Origin: Candidatus Coatesiibacteriota bacterium | GTDB lineage: Bacteria; B130-G9 | Direction: 5' to 3' | Length of the DNA: 11,049 bases | Assembly: GCA_016929465.1 (NCBI GenBank) | Contig: JAFGIT010000269.1 | Span: forward strand, 1-11,049 | Shown: positions 1 through 5,990 of the stretch, piece by piece | Layout: each line of letters begins with the position of its first letter | Numbering within the stretch: the stretch's first letter is position 1 | Notes under the pieces: generated by a model | Seen by the model: the letters and a program-made list of their open reading frames with translations, nothing else | Databases searched by the model: none | What the model was told of the DNA's origin: nothing | Translations under genes and position numbers: made by a program

Positions 1-741
1 ATCGAGGTCGGCGGCAGCGCGTATCCGAGGACGCTCAATTTCGCGAAGTTCAGGGAGATCGCTGACAAGGTCGGCGCGATCGTGATGGCGGACATCGCCC
101 ATATAGCGGGGCTTGTTGTGGCTGGCGAGCATCCCAGCCCGGTTCCGCATTGCCAATTCGTGACGACCACCACCCACAAGACGCTCCGCGGGCCTCGCGG
201 CGGGCTGATTCTCTGCACGAAGCCGGACATGAAGCTCACCAACAAGGCCGTCTTCCCAGGAATTCAGGGTGGTCCCCTGATGCACATCATCGCGGCGAAG
301 GCCGTTGCGCTTCTAGAGGCCTCGACCGACAGCTATAAGGGCTATATCAAGCAGGTCGCAAAGAACGCCCAGGTGCTGGCAAAGACCCTACTCGACAAGG
401 GATACAGGCTGGTCTCTGGCGGAACTGATACTCATCTGGTGCTGATCGACGTCGGCGCGAAGGGCATGACAGGCAAGGATGCCGAGGAGTGGCTCGATCT
501 GGCGAACATTACTTGCAATAAGAACACGATCCCATTTGAAACGCAGAGCCCGTTCGTTACCAGCGGCATCCGCCTCGGGACGCCCGCGCTCACGACGCGC
601 GGCATGAAAGAGGCCGAGATGGTCAAGGTCGGTGAGTTCGTTGCCGACGTACTCGATGCCAAGGGCGACGAGGAGGTCATGAAGAAGGTCGGCGAACAGG
701 TGAAGGAGCTCACGTCGGGCTTCCCGCTATACGCCTATTGA
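1..741 (+). CDS. glyA: Serine hydroxymethyltransferase (GlyA), 3' part
   Basis: GlyA is the PLP-dependent cytosolic enzyme that interconverts serine plus tetrahydrofolate with glycine plus 5,10-methylene-THF, supplying one-carbon units. The frame is open from base 1, so the 5' end lies outside the window; 246 codons remain. Visible family hallmarks are the GGSAYPR stretch near the left edge, the [11 protein letters not shown] segment holding the Asp that pairs with the PLP ring nitrogen, and the [14 protein letters not shown] motif whose Lys (codon 178-180) forms the Schiff base. About 186 residues follow that Lys, close to the roughly 188 of E. coli GlyA, so the C-terminus is complete and about 170 N-terminal residues are missing. 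It ends FPLYAY before TGA at 739-741. An internal ATG at 82 is not the start, because homology extends upstream of it. It is separated from the flagellar genes by a terminator and is probably not part of their operon. Confidence 0.97.
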   Translation: MEVGGSAYPRTLNFAKFREIADKVGAIVMADIAHIAGLVVAGEHPSPVPHCQFVTTTTHKTLRGPRGGLILCTKPDMKLTNKAVFPGIQGGPLMHIIAAKAVALLEASTDSYKGYIKQVAKNAQVLAKTLLDKGYRLVSGGTDTHLVLIDVGAKGMTGKDAEEWLDLANITCNKNTIPFETQSPFVTSGIRLGTPALTTRGMKEAEMVKVGEFVADVLDAKGDEEVMKKVGEQVKELTSGFPLYAY

Positions 742-920
742 TTAACGACAGAAAGACGTGGGCTTGACCGTCAACGAGTCTCGGCAGGCTCTGAATTGCC
801 GTCTTGTACTAATGGCTCATGCTTGACTGCTTTTGAGGTGCTGAGATAGCTCTTACCAATTCCATAGAGTACTAATCGCCTTTGGGCGCTCAGAGGGAGG
901 AAATTTCTTCCCTCAATCTC
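742..920 (+). other. Non-coding glyA 3' region with hairpins and 23S-3'-end-like strings
   Basis: There is no convincing gene here. Small hairpins can be drawn: CGGCA/TGCCG (782-786 with 797-801), CGCC/GGCG (877-880 with 885-888), and GAGGGAGG/CTTCCCTC (893-900 with 907-914, one G-U pair, 6-nt loop AAATTT). Three short strings resemble the conserved 3' terminus of bacterial 23S rRNA: CGTGGGCTTGACC at 765-777, GTACTAATGGCTCATGCTTGAC at about 806-827 (described by ends only beyond its first half), and GTACTAATCG at 869-878. This may be a long structured 3'UTR of glyA, a small RNA using the downstream terminator, or the remnant of an rRNA-derived tail. The resemblance to 23S is from memory of the consensus, not a search. 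Confidence 0.35.
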
Positions 921-953
921 GGGCCGGCAATTATTGCCGGCTCTTCTTTTTTT
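921..953 (+). terminator. Rho-independent terminator after glyA
   Basis: A perfect 9-bp inverted repeat, GCCGGCAAT (923-931) and ATTGCCGGC (933-941), is followed by a pyrimidine run with seven T at 947-953. The innermost pairs are probably open to form the loop; the stem can be extended outward by G922-T942 and G921-C943. It lies between glyA and the sigma-54 promoter and should isolate the flagellar operon from upstream transcription. A second hairpin (893-914) lies just before it. Confidence 0.9.
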
Positions 954-974
954 ACCGCCGAATGGCCTTGTATA

Positions 975-987
975 GGCAGTCTCTGCC
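975..987. promoter_or_regulatory. Short palindrome upstream of the sigma-54 promoter
   Basis: GGCAG-TCT-CTGCC is a perfect 5-3-5 inverted repeat centred about 32 bp upstream of the GG of the -24 element. Sigma-54 promoters need a bacterial enhancer-binding protein (FleQ/FlrC/FlbD/NtrC type), whose sites are often dyads, so this is a candidate binding site. Such sites more often lie about 80-150 bp upstream, and a 13-bp dyad can arise by chance, so this is only a suggestion. Confidence 0.25.
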
Positions 988-1012
988 AATATCCGGCAAG
1001 TAATTCTCACTT

Positions 1013-1028
1013 TGGCACGCATATTGCT
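1013..1028 (+). promoter_or_regulatory. Sigma-54 (RpoN) -24/-12 promoter of the flagellar operon
   Basis: The sequence TGGCAC-GCATA-TTGCT matches the sigma-54 consensus TGGCAC-N5-TTGCW at every position. The invariant GG is at 1014-1015 and the invariant GC at 1026-1027, exactly 12 bp apart. Counting from the GC at -13/-12, transcription would begin near 1039, giving a leader of about 150 nt before flgB. The site sits just after the glyA terminator and upstream of flgB, the expected place for an operon promoter. Sigma-54 control of rod, ring and hook genes is established in Vibrio, Pseudomonas, Campylobacter and Caulobacter. Which activator drives it cannot be seen here. Confidence 0.9.
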
Positions 1029-1068
1029 TCAATAACGTGGCGTCATGGATGGCACAATGGAAATGAAA

Positions 1069-1099
1069 TTGACCAAGGATGCACAAGTTGCCCTATAAA
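1069..1099 (+). promoter_or_regulatory. Possible weak sigma-70-type promoter in the flgB leader
   Basis: TTGACC (1069-1074) and TATAAA (1094-1099) resemble -35 and -10 boxes, but the spacer is 19 bp, two longer than optimal. The TATAAA also lies inside a small hairpin, GCCCT/AGGGC (1090-1094 with 1099-1103). It could provide basal transcription of flgB in addition to the sigma-54 promoter, or be coincidence. Confidence 0.2.
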
Positions 1100-1123
1100 G
1101 GGCGGATTAGGTGATTGAAAGTG

Positions 1124-1198
1124 ATGATTAAGGAACAGATAAGGAAGTCTGACGGGAAGAAATTTCCCCAAGCAATTGGAGAAGAGCAATGGAGATAG
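1124..1198 (+). CDS. Possible 24-codon leader ORF overlapping the flgB start
   Basis: An ATG at 1124 (with an in-frame GTG at 1121) opens a 24-codon frame ending at TAG 1196-1198. It therefore runs through the flgB Shine-Dalgarno sequence and overlaps the flgB start at 1189 by 10 nt in another frame. It has a reasonable Shine-Dalgarno AGGTGA at 1109-1114, 9 nt upstream. The peptide is charged and Lys-rich, begins MIKEQIRKSDGKK, and matches no family I know. If translated, ribosomes would disturb the hairpin GGGAA/TTCCC (1154-1158 with 1164-1168) and deliver ribosomes to flgB, a translational-coupling arrangement. An ORF this short can occur by chance, so confidence is low. Confidence 0.18.
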   Translation: MIKEQIRKSDGKKFPQAIGEEQWR

Positions 1199-1593
1199 CA
1201 GACAATTCTGTTCTCAAAGTTCTGGAGCGAACTCTGAATGTAGCCTCGCGGCGTGCGAGTCTGGTCGCGACGAATGTCGCGAACGTCGATACTCCGGGCT
1301 ACAAGGCCAAGACGTTCGACTTTGACGCCGCATTGGCGGCCTGTGGGGAAGACAGGATGGGCGGAATGGAGCCCGTAAGAACCGATCCCATGCACATCTC
1401 GTCGAACGGGCGGAGCCGGTCGACATCGGTCGCGATTAACGAGGCCACCGATTCGTCTCCCGGGCGATATGACGGCAACACGGTGAATGTCGAGAGTGAA
1501 ATGGCGGACCTTCTGGAGGCCGAACTCATGTTCTCTGCCTCGTCTAGGCTGGCCCTCAAGAAAATCGAAATGCTGAAGTCGGCGATTTCATAA
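1189..1593 (+). CDS. flgB: Flagellar basal-body proximal rod protein FlgB
   Basis: FlgB is a proximal rod subunit, exported by the flagellar type III apparatus and assembled in the periplasm next to FliE on the MS ring. The 134-residue length is normal. The N-terminal helix (about residues 8-30) is followed by the rod/hook signature VANVDTPGYK at residues 30-39, the conserved bacterial rod-protein motif. The C-terminal part (about 100-134), with EMADLLEAELMFSASSRLALKKIEMLKSA-like helical character, forms the coiled-coil partner helix; the middle (about 50-90) is the variable loop. The ATG at 1189 is preceded by GGAGAAG at 1178-1184. It is the first gene after the sigma-54 promoter, with flgC following after 13 nt, the usual flgBC-fliE order. 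Confidence 0.95.
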   Translation: MEIADNSVLKVLERTLNVASRRASLVATNVANVDTPGYKAKTFDFDAALAACGEDRMGGMEPVRTDPMHISSNGRSRSTSVAINEATDSSPGRYDGNTVNVESEMADLLEAELMFSASSRLALKKIEMLKSAIS

Positions 1594-1606
1594 GGGGATT
1601 TAGGAA

Positions 1607-2044
1607 ATGAGTATCTTTGACATATTAGATATAGGCAGCTCTGGGCTCGCGGCGCAACGACTTCGGCAGGAGATCATCTCCTCCAACATCGCGAACGCTT
1701 CGACGACCCGCACGCCAGACGGCGGTCCTTACGTAAGGAAAGACGTAGTCTTCCAGACGTCGAATGCCACCGCCAAATTTGGTGAGATATTTTCATCGCT
1801 CGTGGATGACGGTCTCAGGGGCGTCAGAGTGTCCGAGGTCATCGAGGATGAGAGCCCCGGCCAGAAGCGCTTCCAGCCAAATCATCCGGACGCCGATGCC
1901 GAGGGCTATGTTCTCTTCCCAAATGTGAATCCGATCTCTGAGATGGTGAACATGGTCGAGGCGACCCGGTCCTACGAGGCGAACCTCTCGGTGATGAACG
2001 CCTCGAAGTCGATGGCGATCAAGGCGATAGACCTCGGTAGGTAA
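1607..2044 (+). CDS. flgC: Flagellar basal-body rod protein FlgC
   Basis: FlgC is the second proximal rod subunit and stacks with FlgB, FlgF and FliE. The 145-residue protein shows the FlgC-specific N-terminus GSSGLAAQRLRQEIISSNIA (residues 10-29), then NASTTRTPDGGPYVRKD (30-46), in which TTRTPDGGPY distinguishes FlgC from FlgB, FlgF and FlgG. The C-terminus carries FPNVNPISEMVNMVEATRSY and ends with a NASKSMAIKAIDLGR-type helix, as in the family. Upstream is AGGGG at 1593-1597 (9 nt from the ATG) and a second AGGA directly before the ATG. It lies 13 nt after flgB and 14 nt before fliE, so co-transcription is near certain. Confidence 0.96.
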   Translation: MSIFDILDIGSSGLAAQRLRQEIISSNIANASTTRTPDGGPYVRKDVVFQTSNATAKFGEIFSSLVDDGLRGVRVSEVIEDESPGQKRFQPNHPDADAEGYVLFPNVNPISEMVNMVEATRSYEANLSVMNASKSMAIKAIDLGR

Positions 2045-2058
2045 GAAGGAGATAGATG

Positions 2059-2367
2059 ATGATTGACATGAAGATTCAGCCATTTGGGCCAGATGCGATT
2101 GGCCAGGGCGAGAAGAAAGAGCAGCAGCGAGCGAACCAGACCGGGAAGGGGTCGTTTGGTGAGTTCTTGAAGCAATCCATAAAGGAAGTGAATGAGCTGC
2201 AGAATGAGGCGGACAAATCGATCACCGATTTCGCAACAGGCGAAAACAAGAATATACACGAGGTGATGATGTCCGTTCAGAAGGCAGATCTGAGCTTCAA
2301 GCTGATGCAGCAGATTCGTAACAAGTTAGTTGACGCATACAAAGAAGTAATGCGAACGGGTATATGA
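2059..2367 (+). CDS. fliE: Flagellar hook-basal body complex protein FliE
   Basis: FliE is the small exported protein that links the MS ring to the FlgB/FlgC rod and is the first rod-type substrate exported. At 102 residues (103 from the tandem ATG at 2056) it has normal length. The family pattern is visible: a polar N-terminus, then SFGEFLKQSIKEVNELQNEAD, an ATGENKNIHEVMMSVQKADLSF block (the conserved D-x-H-x-V-M-x-A-E/Q-K-A region) and a terminal RNKLVDAYKEVMRTGI helix typical of FliE C-termini. Two ATGs stand in tandem; AGGAG at 2047-2051 is 4 nt from the first and 7 nt from the second, so 2059 is the better start. A further in-frame ATG at 2068 is less likely. It is 30 nt upstream of fliF. 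Confidence 0.95.
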   Translation: MIDMKIQPFGPDAIGQGEKKEQQRANQTGKGSFGEFLKQSIKEVNELQNEADKSITDFATGENKNIHEVMMSVQKADLSFKLMQQIRNKLVDAYKEVMRTGI

Positions 2368-2397
2368 AACATCTGATCAAATGTCGGGGATGAACTA

Positions 2398-4155
2398 ATG
2401 GCAGATGTAGTTCCAGGGACGGAAGAGGAAAAGACTCTCAGCGAAGCAGCGGAAGGGCTTCCGAGAGAAACTAAGAAGGACTATCTGAACCAGATGCGCC
2501 GCATGGCGGAGGGGCTCTCTCGAGTGCAGAAGATAAGCCTCGGCGGGATTGCAGCGCTGATCATGTTGAGCATCATCGGGCTGGTTCTCTGGAGCGGTGG
2601 TACCGAGTACGACCTGCTCTTTGGCGATTTGGATCCTGAGGATGCGGCGCAGATAGTCGAGCAGTTGAAGGAGCAGAAGGTCCCATACAAGATTGCGGCC
2701 GGAGGGACACGCATTGAGGTTGAGCGTGGGAAGGCCAGGGACTTGCGGCTCTCATTTATAGGACAGGGCTTGCCGAGTGGCGGCAAGGGCAAGGGATTCG
2801 AGCTCTTCGACGAGCTGAAGCTGGGCGCGACCGACTTCGTCGAGAATCTCAACTATCGCCGCGCGCTGGAGGGCGAACTGGCCCGGACAATCGTCCGGTT
2901 CAGGGAGGTCGCCCAAGCTCGCGTGCACCTCGTAATACCAAAACGTTCTCTCTACTGGGAGAAGCAGGAGGATCCGACCGCGTCCGTGTGGCTCAGGCTC
3001 AAGGGTGGCGCGGGACTCGATCGCGGTCAGGTCAGGGCTGTGGTTCACCTGGTCTCGGGTGCTGTTCAAGGGCTATCGGCGAGCAATATCACGGTGGTCG
3101 ACTCGCTTGGGCACATTCTTACCGAGCCGGAGCAGCCCCAGGCGACAGGCCTCACACAGGCTCAGATGCAGCTCCGCAAAGAAGCGGAGAAGGGCTTTGA
3201 AAGCAAGATAGTCTCCCTGCTTTCACCCATAATCGGCGCAAACAAAGTCAAGGCGAAGGTCTCGATAACGATGGACTTCGTCGAGTCGAAACAGGAGCAG
3301 GAGAGCTTCGATCCGACCGAGCAGGTCCTGAGAAGCGAGCAAGACCTGAGTGAGGAATCAGGAACGCCGAAGCAGGTGGGTGGCGTGCCCGGAACTCAGT
3401 CCAATCTTGGCGAAGGGCAGGCAGGCGCAGCCGACGGCAAAGAGGACAATTACTTCAAGCGAGTTCAGCGAACTCGCAATTTCGAAATCGGAAGGACACT
3501 CCGAACTACCATCGAGCATCCCGGTGACATAACCAGGATCTCGGCAGCAGTAATCCTTGATGACAAAGCCGTCATCACAGAGGAGAACGGCGAACGCAAG
3601 GTCGAATATGAGCCGCTCCCAGCCGCGGTTGTCGCGAAGTGCGATGAGATCGTAAAGAAAGCGATTGGCTTCTCGAAGGACCGCGGGGATACGGTTGTGG
3701 TGGAAAACCTCTCGTTTGACCGGCACGGCGAGGAGGAGGAACGACTTGCTGCGGAAGAGAGCGAGCGTGGCTTGTTCTGGAGCAATGTTATGGCAGCCAC
3801 TCGCACACCTCTTATTATCATATCACTGATGTTGGTCTTCATTTTAGTAATCAGACCGCTTGTGAAGGGGCTTGTTGTCCGCAACCAGCCAGCCCTGGTA
3901 CCCGCAGCGGCTGCCGCGAACATCGCTGGCGAAGCAGGCGCTGAGGGACTACCGGTAGGGCAGGAAGAAGGCGCAGGGCTTTCTCTCGAAGGGAAGACGG
4001 TCGAGGAGATCGAGGCAGAGATACTCGCCGGCACGGTTCCCATGGACCGCGTTAGCAAGCGTGACATTCTCTCGAAGCGTATTTCCCAGATCATCGACTC
4101 GGATATGGAGAATGCGATCAGGATGCTCAGAACCTGGATGACTAACGGAAGCTAG
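2398..4155 (+). CDS. fliF: Flagellar MS-ring protein FliF
   Basis: FliF forms the inner-membrane MS ring, the base on which rod, export gate and rotor assemble. The 585 residues are slightly longer than many homologues. A first membrane segment lies at about residues 46-65 (ISLGGIAALIMLSIIGLVLW) and a second at about 472-490 (LIIISLMLVFILVIRPLVKG). Between them is the large periplasmic part: a ring-building motif region with LFGDLDPEDAAQIVEQLK, the GFELFDELKLGATDFVENLN and YRRALEGELARTI blocks, and the ARVHLVIPKRSLYWEKQEDP strand region typical of FliF/YscJ. A low-complexity Gly/Gln/Glu-rich loop follows (about 305-355). The cytoplasmic tail ends ISQIIDSDMENAIRMLRTWM, the FliG-N binding helices. 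GGGGA at 2386-2390 is 7 nt from the ATG. fliG follows after 16 nt. Confidence 0.97.
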   Translation: MADVVPGTEEEKTLSEAAEGLPRETKKDYLNQMRRMAEGLSRVQKISLGGIAALIMLSIIGLVLWSGGTEYDLLFGDLDPEDAAQIVEQLKEQKVPYKIAAGGTRIEVERGKARDLRLSFIGQGLPSGGKGKGFELFDELKLGATDFVENLNYRRALEGELARTIVRFREVAQARVHLVIPKRSLYWEKQEDPTASVWLRLKGGAGLDRGQVRAVVHLVSGAVQGLSASNITVVDSLGHILTEPEQPQATGLTQAQMQLRKEAEKGFESKIVSLLSPIIGANKVKAKVSITMDFVESKQEQESFDPTEQVLRSEQDLSEESGTPKQVGGVPGTQSNLGEGQAGAADGKEDNYFKRVQRTRNFEIGRTLRTTIEHPGDITRISAAVILDDKAVITEENGERKVEYEPLPAAVVAKCDEIVKKAIGFSKDRGDTVVVENLSFDRHGEEEERLAAEESERGLFWSNVMAATRTPLIIISLMLVFILVIRPLVKGLVVRNQPALVPAAAAANIAGEAGAEGLPVGQEEGAGLSLEGKTVEEIEAEILAGTVPMDRVSKRDILSKRISQIIDSDMENAIRMLRTWMTNGS

Positions 4156-4171
4156 GAGAGGAGATTAGGAG

Positions 4172-5179
4172 ATGGCAGTGCAATCAACAGCCGGAGTATG
4201 CAAGGTCGCCAAGCTCTTAGTCCTTCTGGGTGAAGAGCCAACAACAAAGGTATTCAAGAATCTGGAGTATGACGAGGTCCAGGATATCACGAAGGAGATA
4301 TCTCTCGCGAGCTCGATTGACAAAGACGAGGCGGAACGCCTGCTCGAAGAATTCTACAACATGTACATGGCGCAGGAATATATCGCCAAGGGCGGCATAG
4401 AATATGCAAAGAAGGTGCTGTCCAAATCGATGCCCCCTGACGAGGCCAGACGCATCATCGATAGGCTAACAAAGACCCTCAAATCAACGAGCAGGTTTGC
4501 CACCCTGCGAAAGGTGGACCCCCTGCAGCTTTCGAAGATAATTCAGAATGAGCACCCTCAGACGGTAGCATTGATAATCGGGCATCTTGATCCCACGCAG
4601 GCCGCAGACCTTCTGGGGTCTCTCCCCGAAGAGCTGAGATCGGACGTGACGCTGCGTCTCGCGGCACTCGAGGAGATCTCACCCGATGTGCTCTCCAAGA
4701 TCGCGTCCGTCTTGGATGAGAAGATCGAATCGCTCTCCGGTCTTCAGACAGAGGAAGTCGGTGGCGTTCGAATGGTGGCTGAGATCCTGAACCGGATGGA
4801 CAGGAGTACCGGCAGAGCAGTGCTGGAGCTGGTCGAAAGCAATAATCCGGAACTCGCGGCATCAATCCGCGATCTGATGTTCGTCTTCGACGACATCCTC
4901 CTTCTGGACGACATGGGCATCCGGGAAATTCTGAAGAACGTGGATCGCAAGGTGCTGACAATGGCGCTCAAGGGGACCACGGAGGAGATGAAGGAGAAGT
5001 TCATGCGTAACATGTCCGAGCGTGCACAGCAGCTTCTCGTCGAGGAAATGGACTATCTGGGGCCGGTGCGACTGAAGGACGTCGAAATCGCACAGCGCGA
5101 GATGGTCGAGATTGTGCGCGGGCTCGAGGAAGAACAGGTTATATCGCTTGGTGGCGGAGGAGATGAGCTCGTTGTCTAA
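4172..5179 (+). CDS. fliG: Flagellar motor switch protein FliG
   Basis: FliG is the rotor protein on the cytoplasmic face of the MS ring; it binds FliF through its N-domain, FliM through its middle domain, and interacts with the stator through its C-domain. At 335 residues it is of normal length. Visible are the N-domain (AKLLVLLGEEPTTKVFKNL, about 13-31), the EHPQT motif at residues 127-131 in the FliM-binding middle domain, and a C-domain with MFVFDDILLLDD and ALKGTTEEMKEKFMRNMSERA. The torque residues of E. coli K264, R281, D288, D289 and R297 correspond to K267, R284, E291, E292 and R300, so charge is kept with Asp replaced by Glu. GAGGAG at 4158-4163 is 8 nt from the ATG; a second AGGAG abuts the ATG. 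Its 3' end overlaps the fliH start by 17 nt. Confidence 0.97.
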   Translation: MAVQSTAGVCKVAKLLVLLGEEPTTKVFKNLEYDEVQDITKEISLASSIDKDEAERLLEEFYNMYMAQEYIAKGGIEYAKKVLSKSMPPDEARRIIDRLTKTLKSTSRFATLRKVDPLQLSKIIQNEHPQTVALIIGHLDPTQAADLLGSLPEELRSDVTLRLAALEEISPDVLSKIASVLDEKIESLSGLQTEEVGGVRMVAEILNRMDRSTGRAVLELVESNNPELAASIRDLMFVFDDILLLDDMGIREILKNVDRKVLTMALKGTTEEMKEKFMRNMSERAQQLLVEEMDYLGPVRLKDVEIAQREMVEIVRGLEEEQVISLGGGGDELVV

Positions 5180-5990
5180 TCTAGTCAAAGCAGCCAAAGC
5201 AAGGGATACTTACTGCGTCAATTTCGACTTCGAGAGCTTCATAGTCTCGTTGAACAATGGGATTGAGGACATGAAGACCTCCGATATCGAGAAGTTCGAG
5301 CCCGAACTAGTGCATGTATCTAGTGAAAGCAACCAAAGAGCCGCAGACGAGTTGATCCAGGCGGCCGAGAAACGCGCAAGTGAGATCGTCAATGATGCGC
5401 AGGCCAGGGCCTCCAAGATGCTGAATGAGGCCAAGGCCCAGGGCATTAAGCTCGGCAAGGATGAAGGCTCTCGACACGCGAGGGAAGAAGCACTCAGCGT
5501 TGCCAGGCAGGAAGTCGCCGCCACTGTGGCCGCGATGCAGAGAGCAGCGCAAGAGCTGAGCAAGGTCCGGGAAAAAGTTCTCAACGAGAGTGATACTGAG
5601 ATGCTGAGCCTCGTTCTGGGTGTGACGCGCCTCATTCTCTCTCGCGAGATAAAGACAGACAAAACACTCATACTGGAGCAGATCCGCCGCGCGGCCAGGA
5701 TACTCGGAGAGGCTGATGAGATCGTTGTGAAGCTCCATCCACTCGATCTCAAGACCGCACAGAATAGTGTGGATTCTCTCATCCCAGACGGGAAGTCGAT
5801 GAGGATATCTCTCATCGCTGATAAGAGCATCGAACAAGGCGGTTGCATGGTCGAATGCGACAGGGGCTCTGTTGATGCGCGGATATCGACCCAGCTAGGT
5901 CGCATCGAGGCCGCATTCAACGAGGTCATGAGCTCAGCTGGTGAGGAAGCACCCAAGCCCAAGGCAAACGGGGAGGACAATGATGTTTAG
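5163..5990 (+). CDS. fliH: Flagellar assembly protein FliH (export ATPase regulator)
   Basis: FliH is the cytoplasmic stator-like protein that binds FliI and tethers it to the export gate and C-ring, homologous to V/F-type ATPase peripheral stalks. From ATG 5163 it has 275 residues. It shows an N-terminal region, an Ala-rich coiled coil (about residues 58-130) with repeated AxxxA spacing, and the C-terminal family block with GGCMVECDRGSVDARISTQL at 226-245, the FliH/SctL hallmark. The frame stays open upstream into fliG (another ATG at 5112), but homology does not begin there. GGAGG at 5156-5160 is only 2 nt from ATG 5163, whereas TTG at 5172 would have 11 nt spacing, so the exact start is uncertain by three codons. 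It overlaps fliG at its 5' end and fliI at its 3' end, indicating translational coupling. Confidence 0.92.
   Translation: MSSLSNLVKAAKARDTYCVNFDFESFIVSLNNGIEDMKTSDIEKFEPELVHVSSESNQRAADELIQAAEKRASEIVNDAQARASKMLNEAKAQGIKLGKDEGSRHAREEALSVARQEVAATVAAMQRAAQELSKVREKVLNESDTEMLSLVLGVTRLILSREIKTDKTLILEQIRRAARILGEADEIVVKLHPLDLKTAQNSVDSLIPDGKSMRISLIADKSIEQGGCMVECDRGSVDARISTQLGRIEAAFNEVMSSAGEEAPKPKANGEDNDV

Noticed and set aside
742-920. 5S rRNA or tRNA gene after glyA
   Set aside because: No 5S consensus blocks, no TTCGA T-loop or anticodon arm, and no acceptor stem could be found. Only short strings like the 23S 3' end are present.
1050-1066. Second TGGCAC in the flgB leader as a sigma-54 site
   Set aside because: The position where the -12 GC should fall (1063-1064) reads AT, so the essential element is missing.
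771-1118. Open frames in the glyA-flgB gap on both strands (771-1022 minus, 882-1118 plus)
   Set aside because: They run across the terminator and the sigma-54 promoter, have no ribosome binding site, and show no protein family features.
5210-5980. 256-codon open frame on the minus strand
   Set aside because: It lies opposite fliH, a gene with clear family motifs, and reads as a Ser/Leu-rich mirror of an Ala/Glu-rich coiled coil. No Shine-Dalgarno or known domain is visible.
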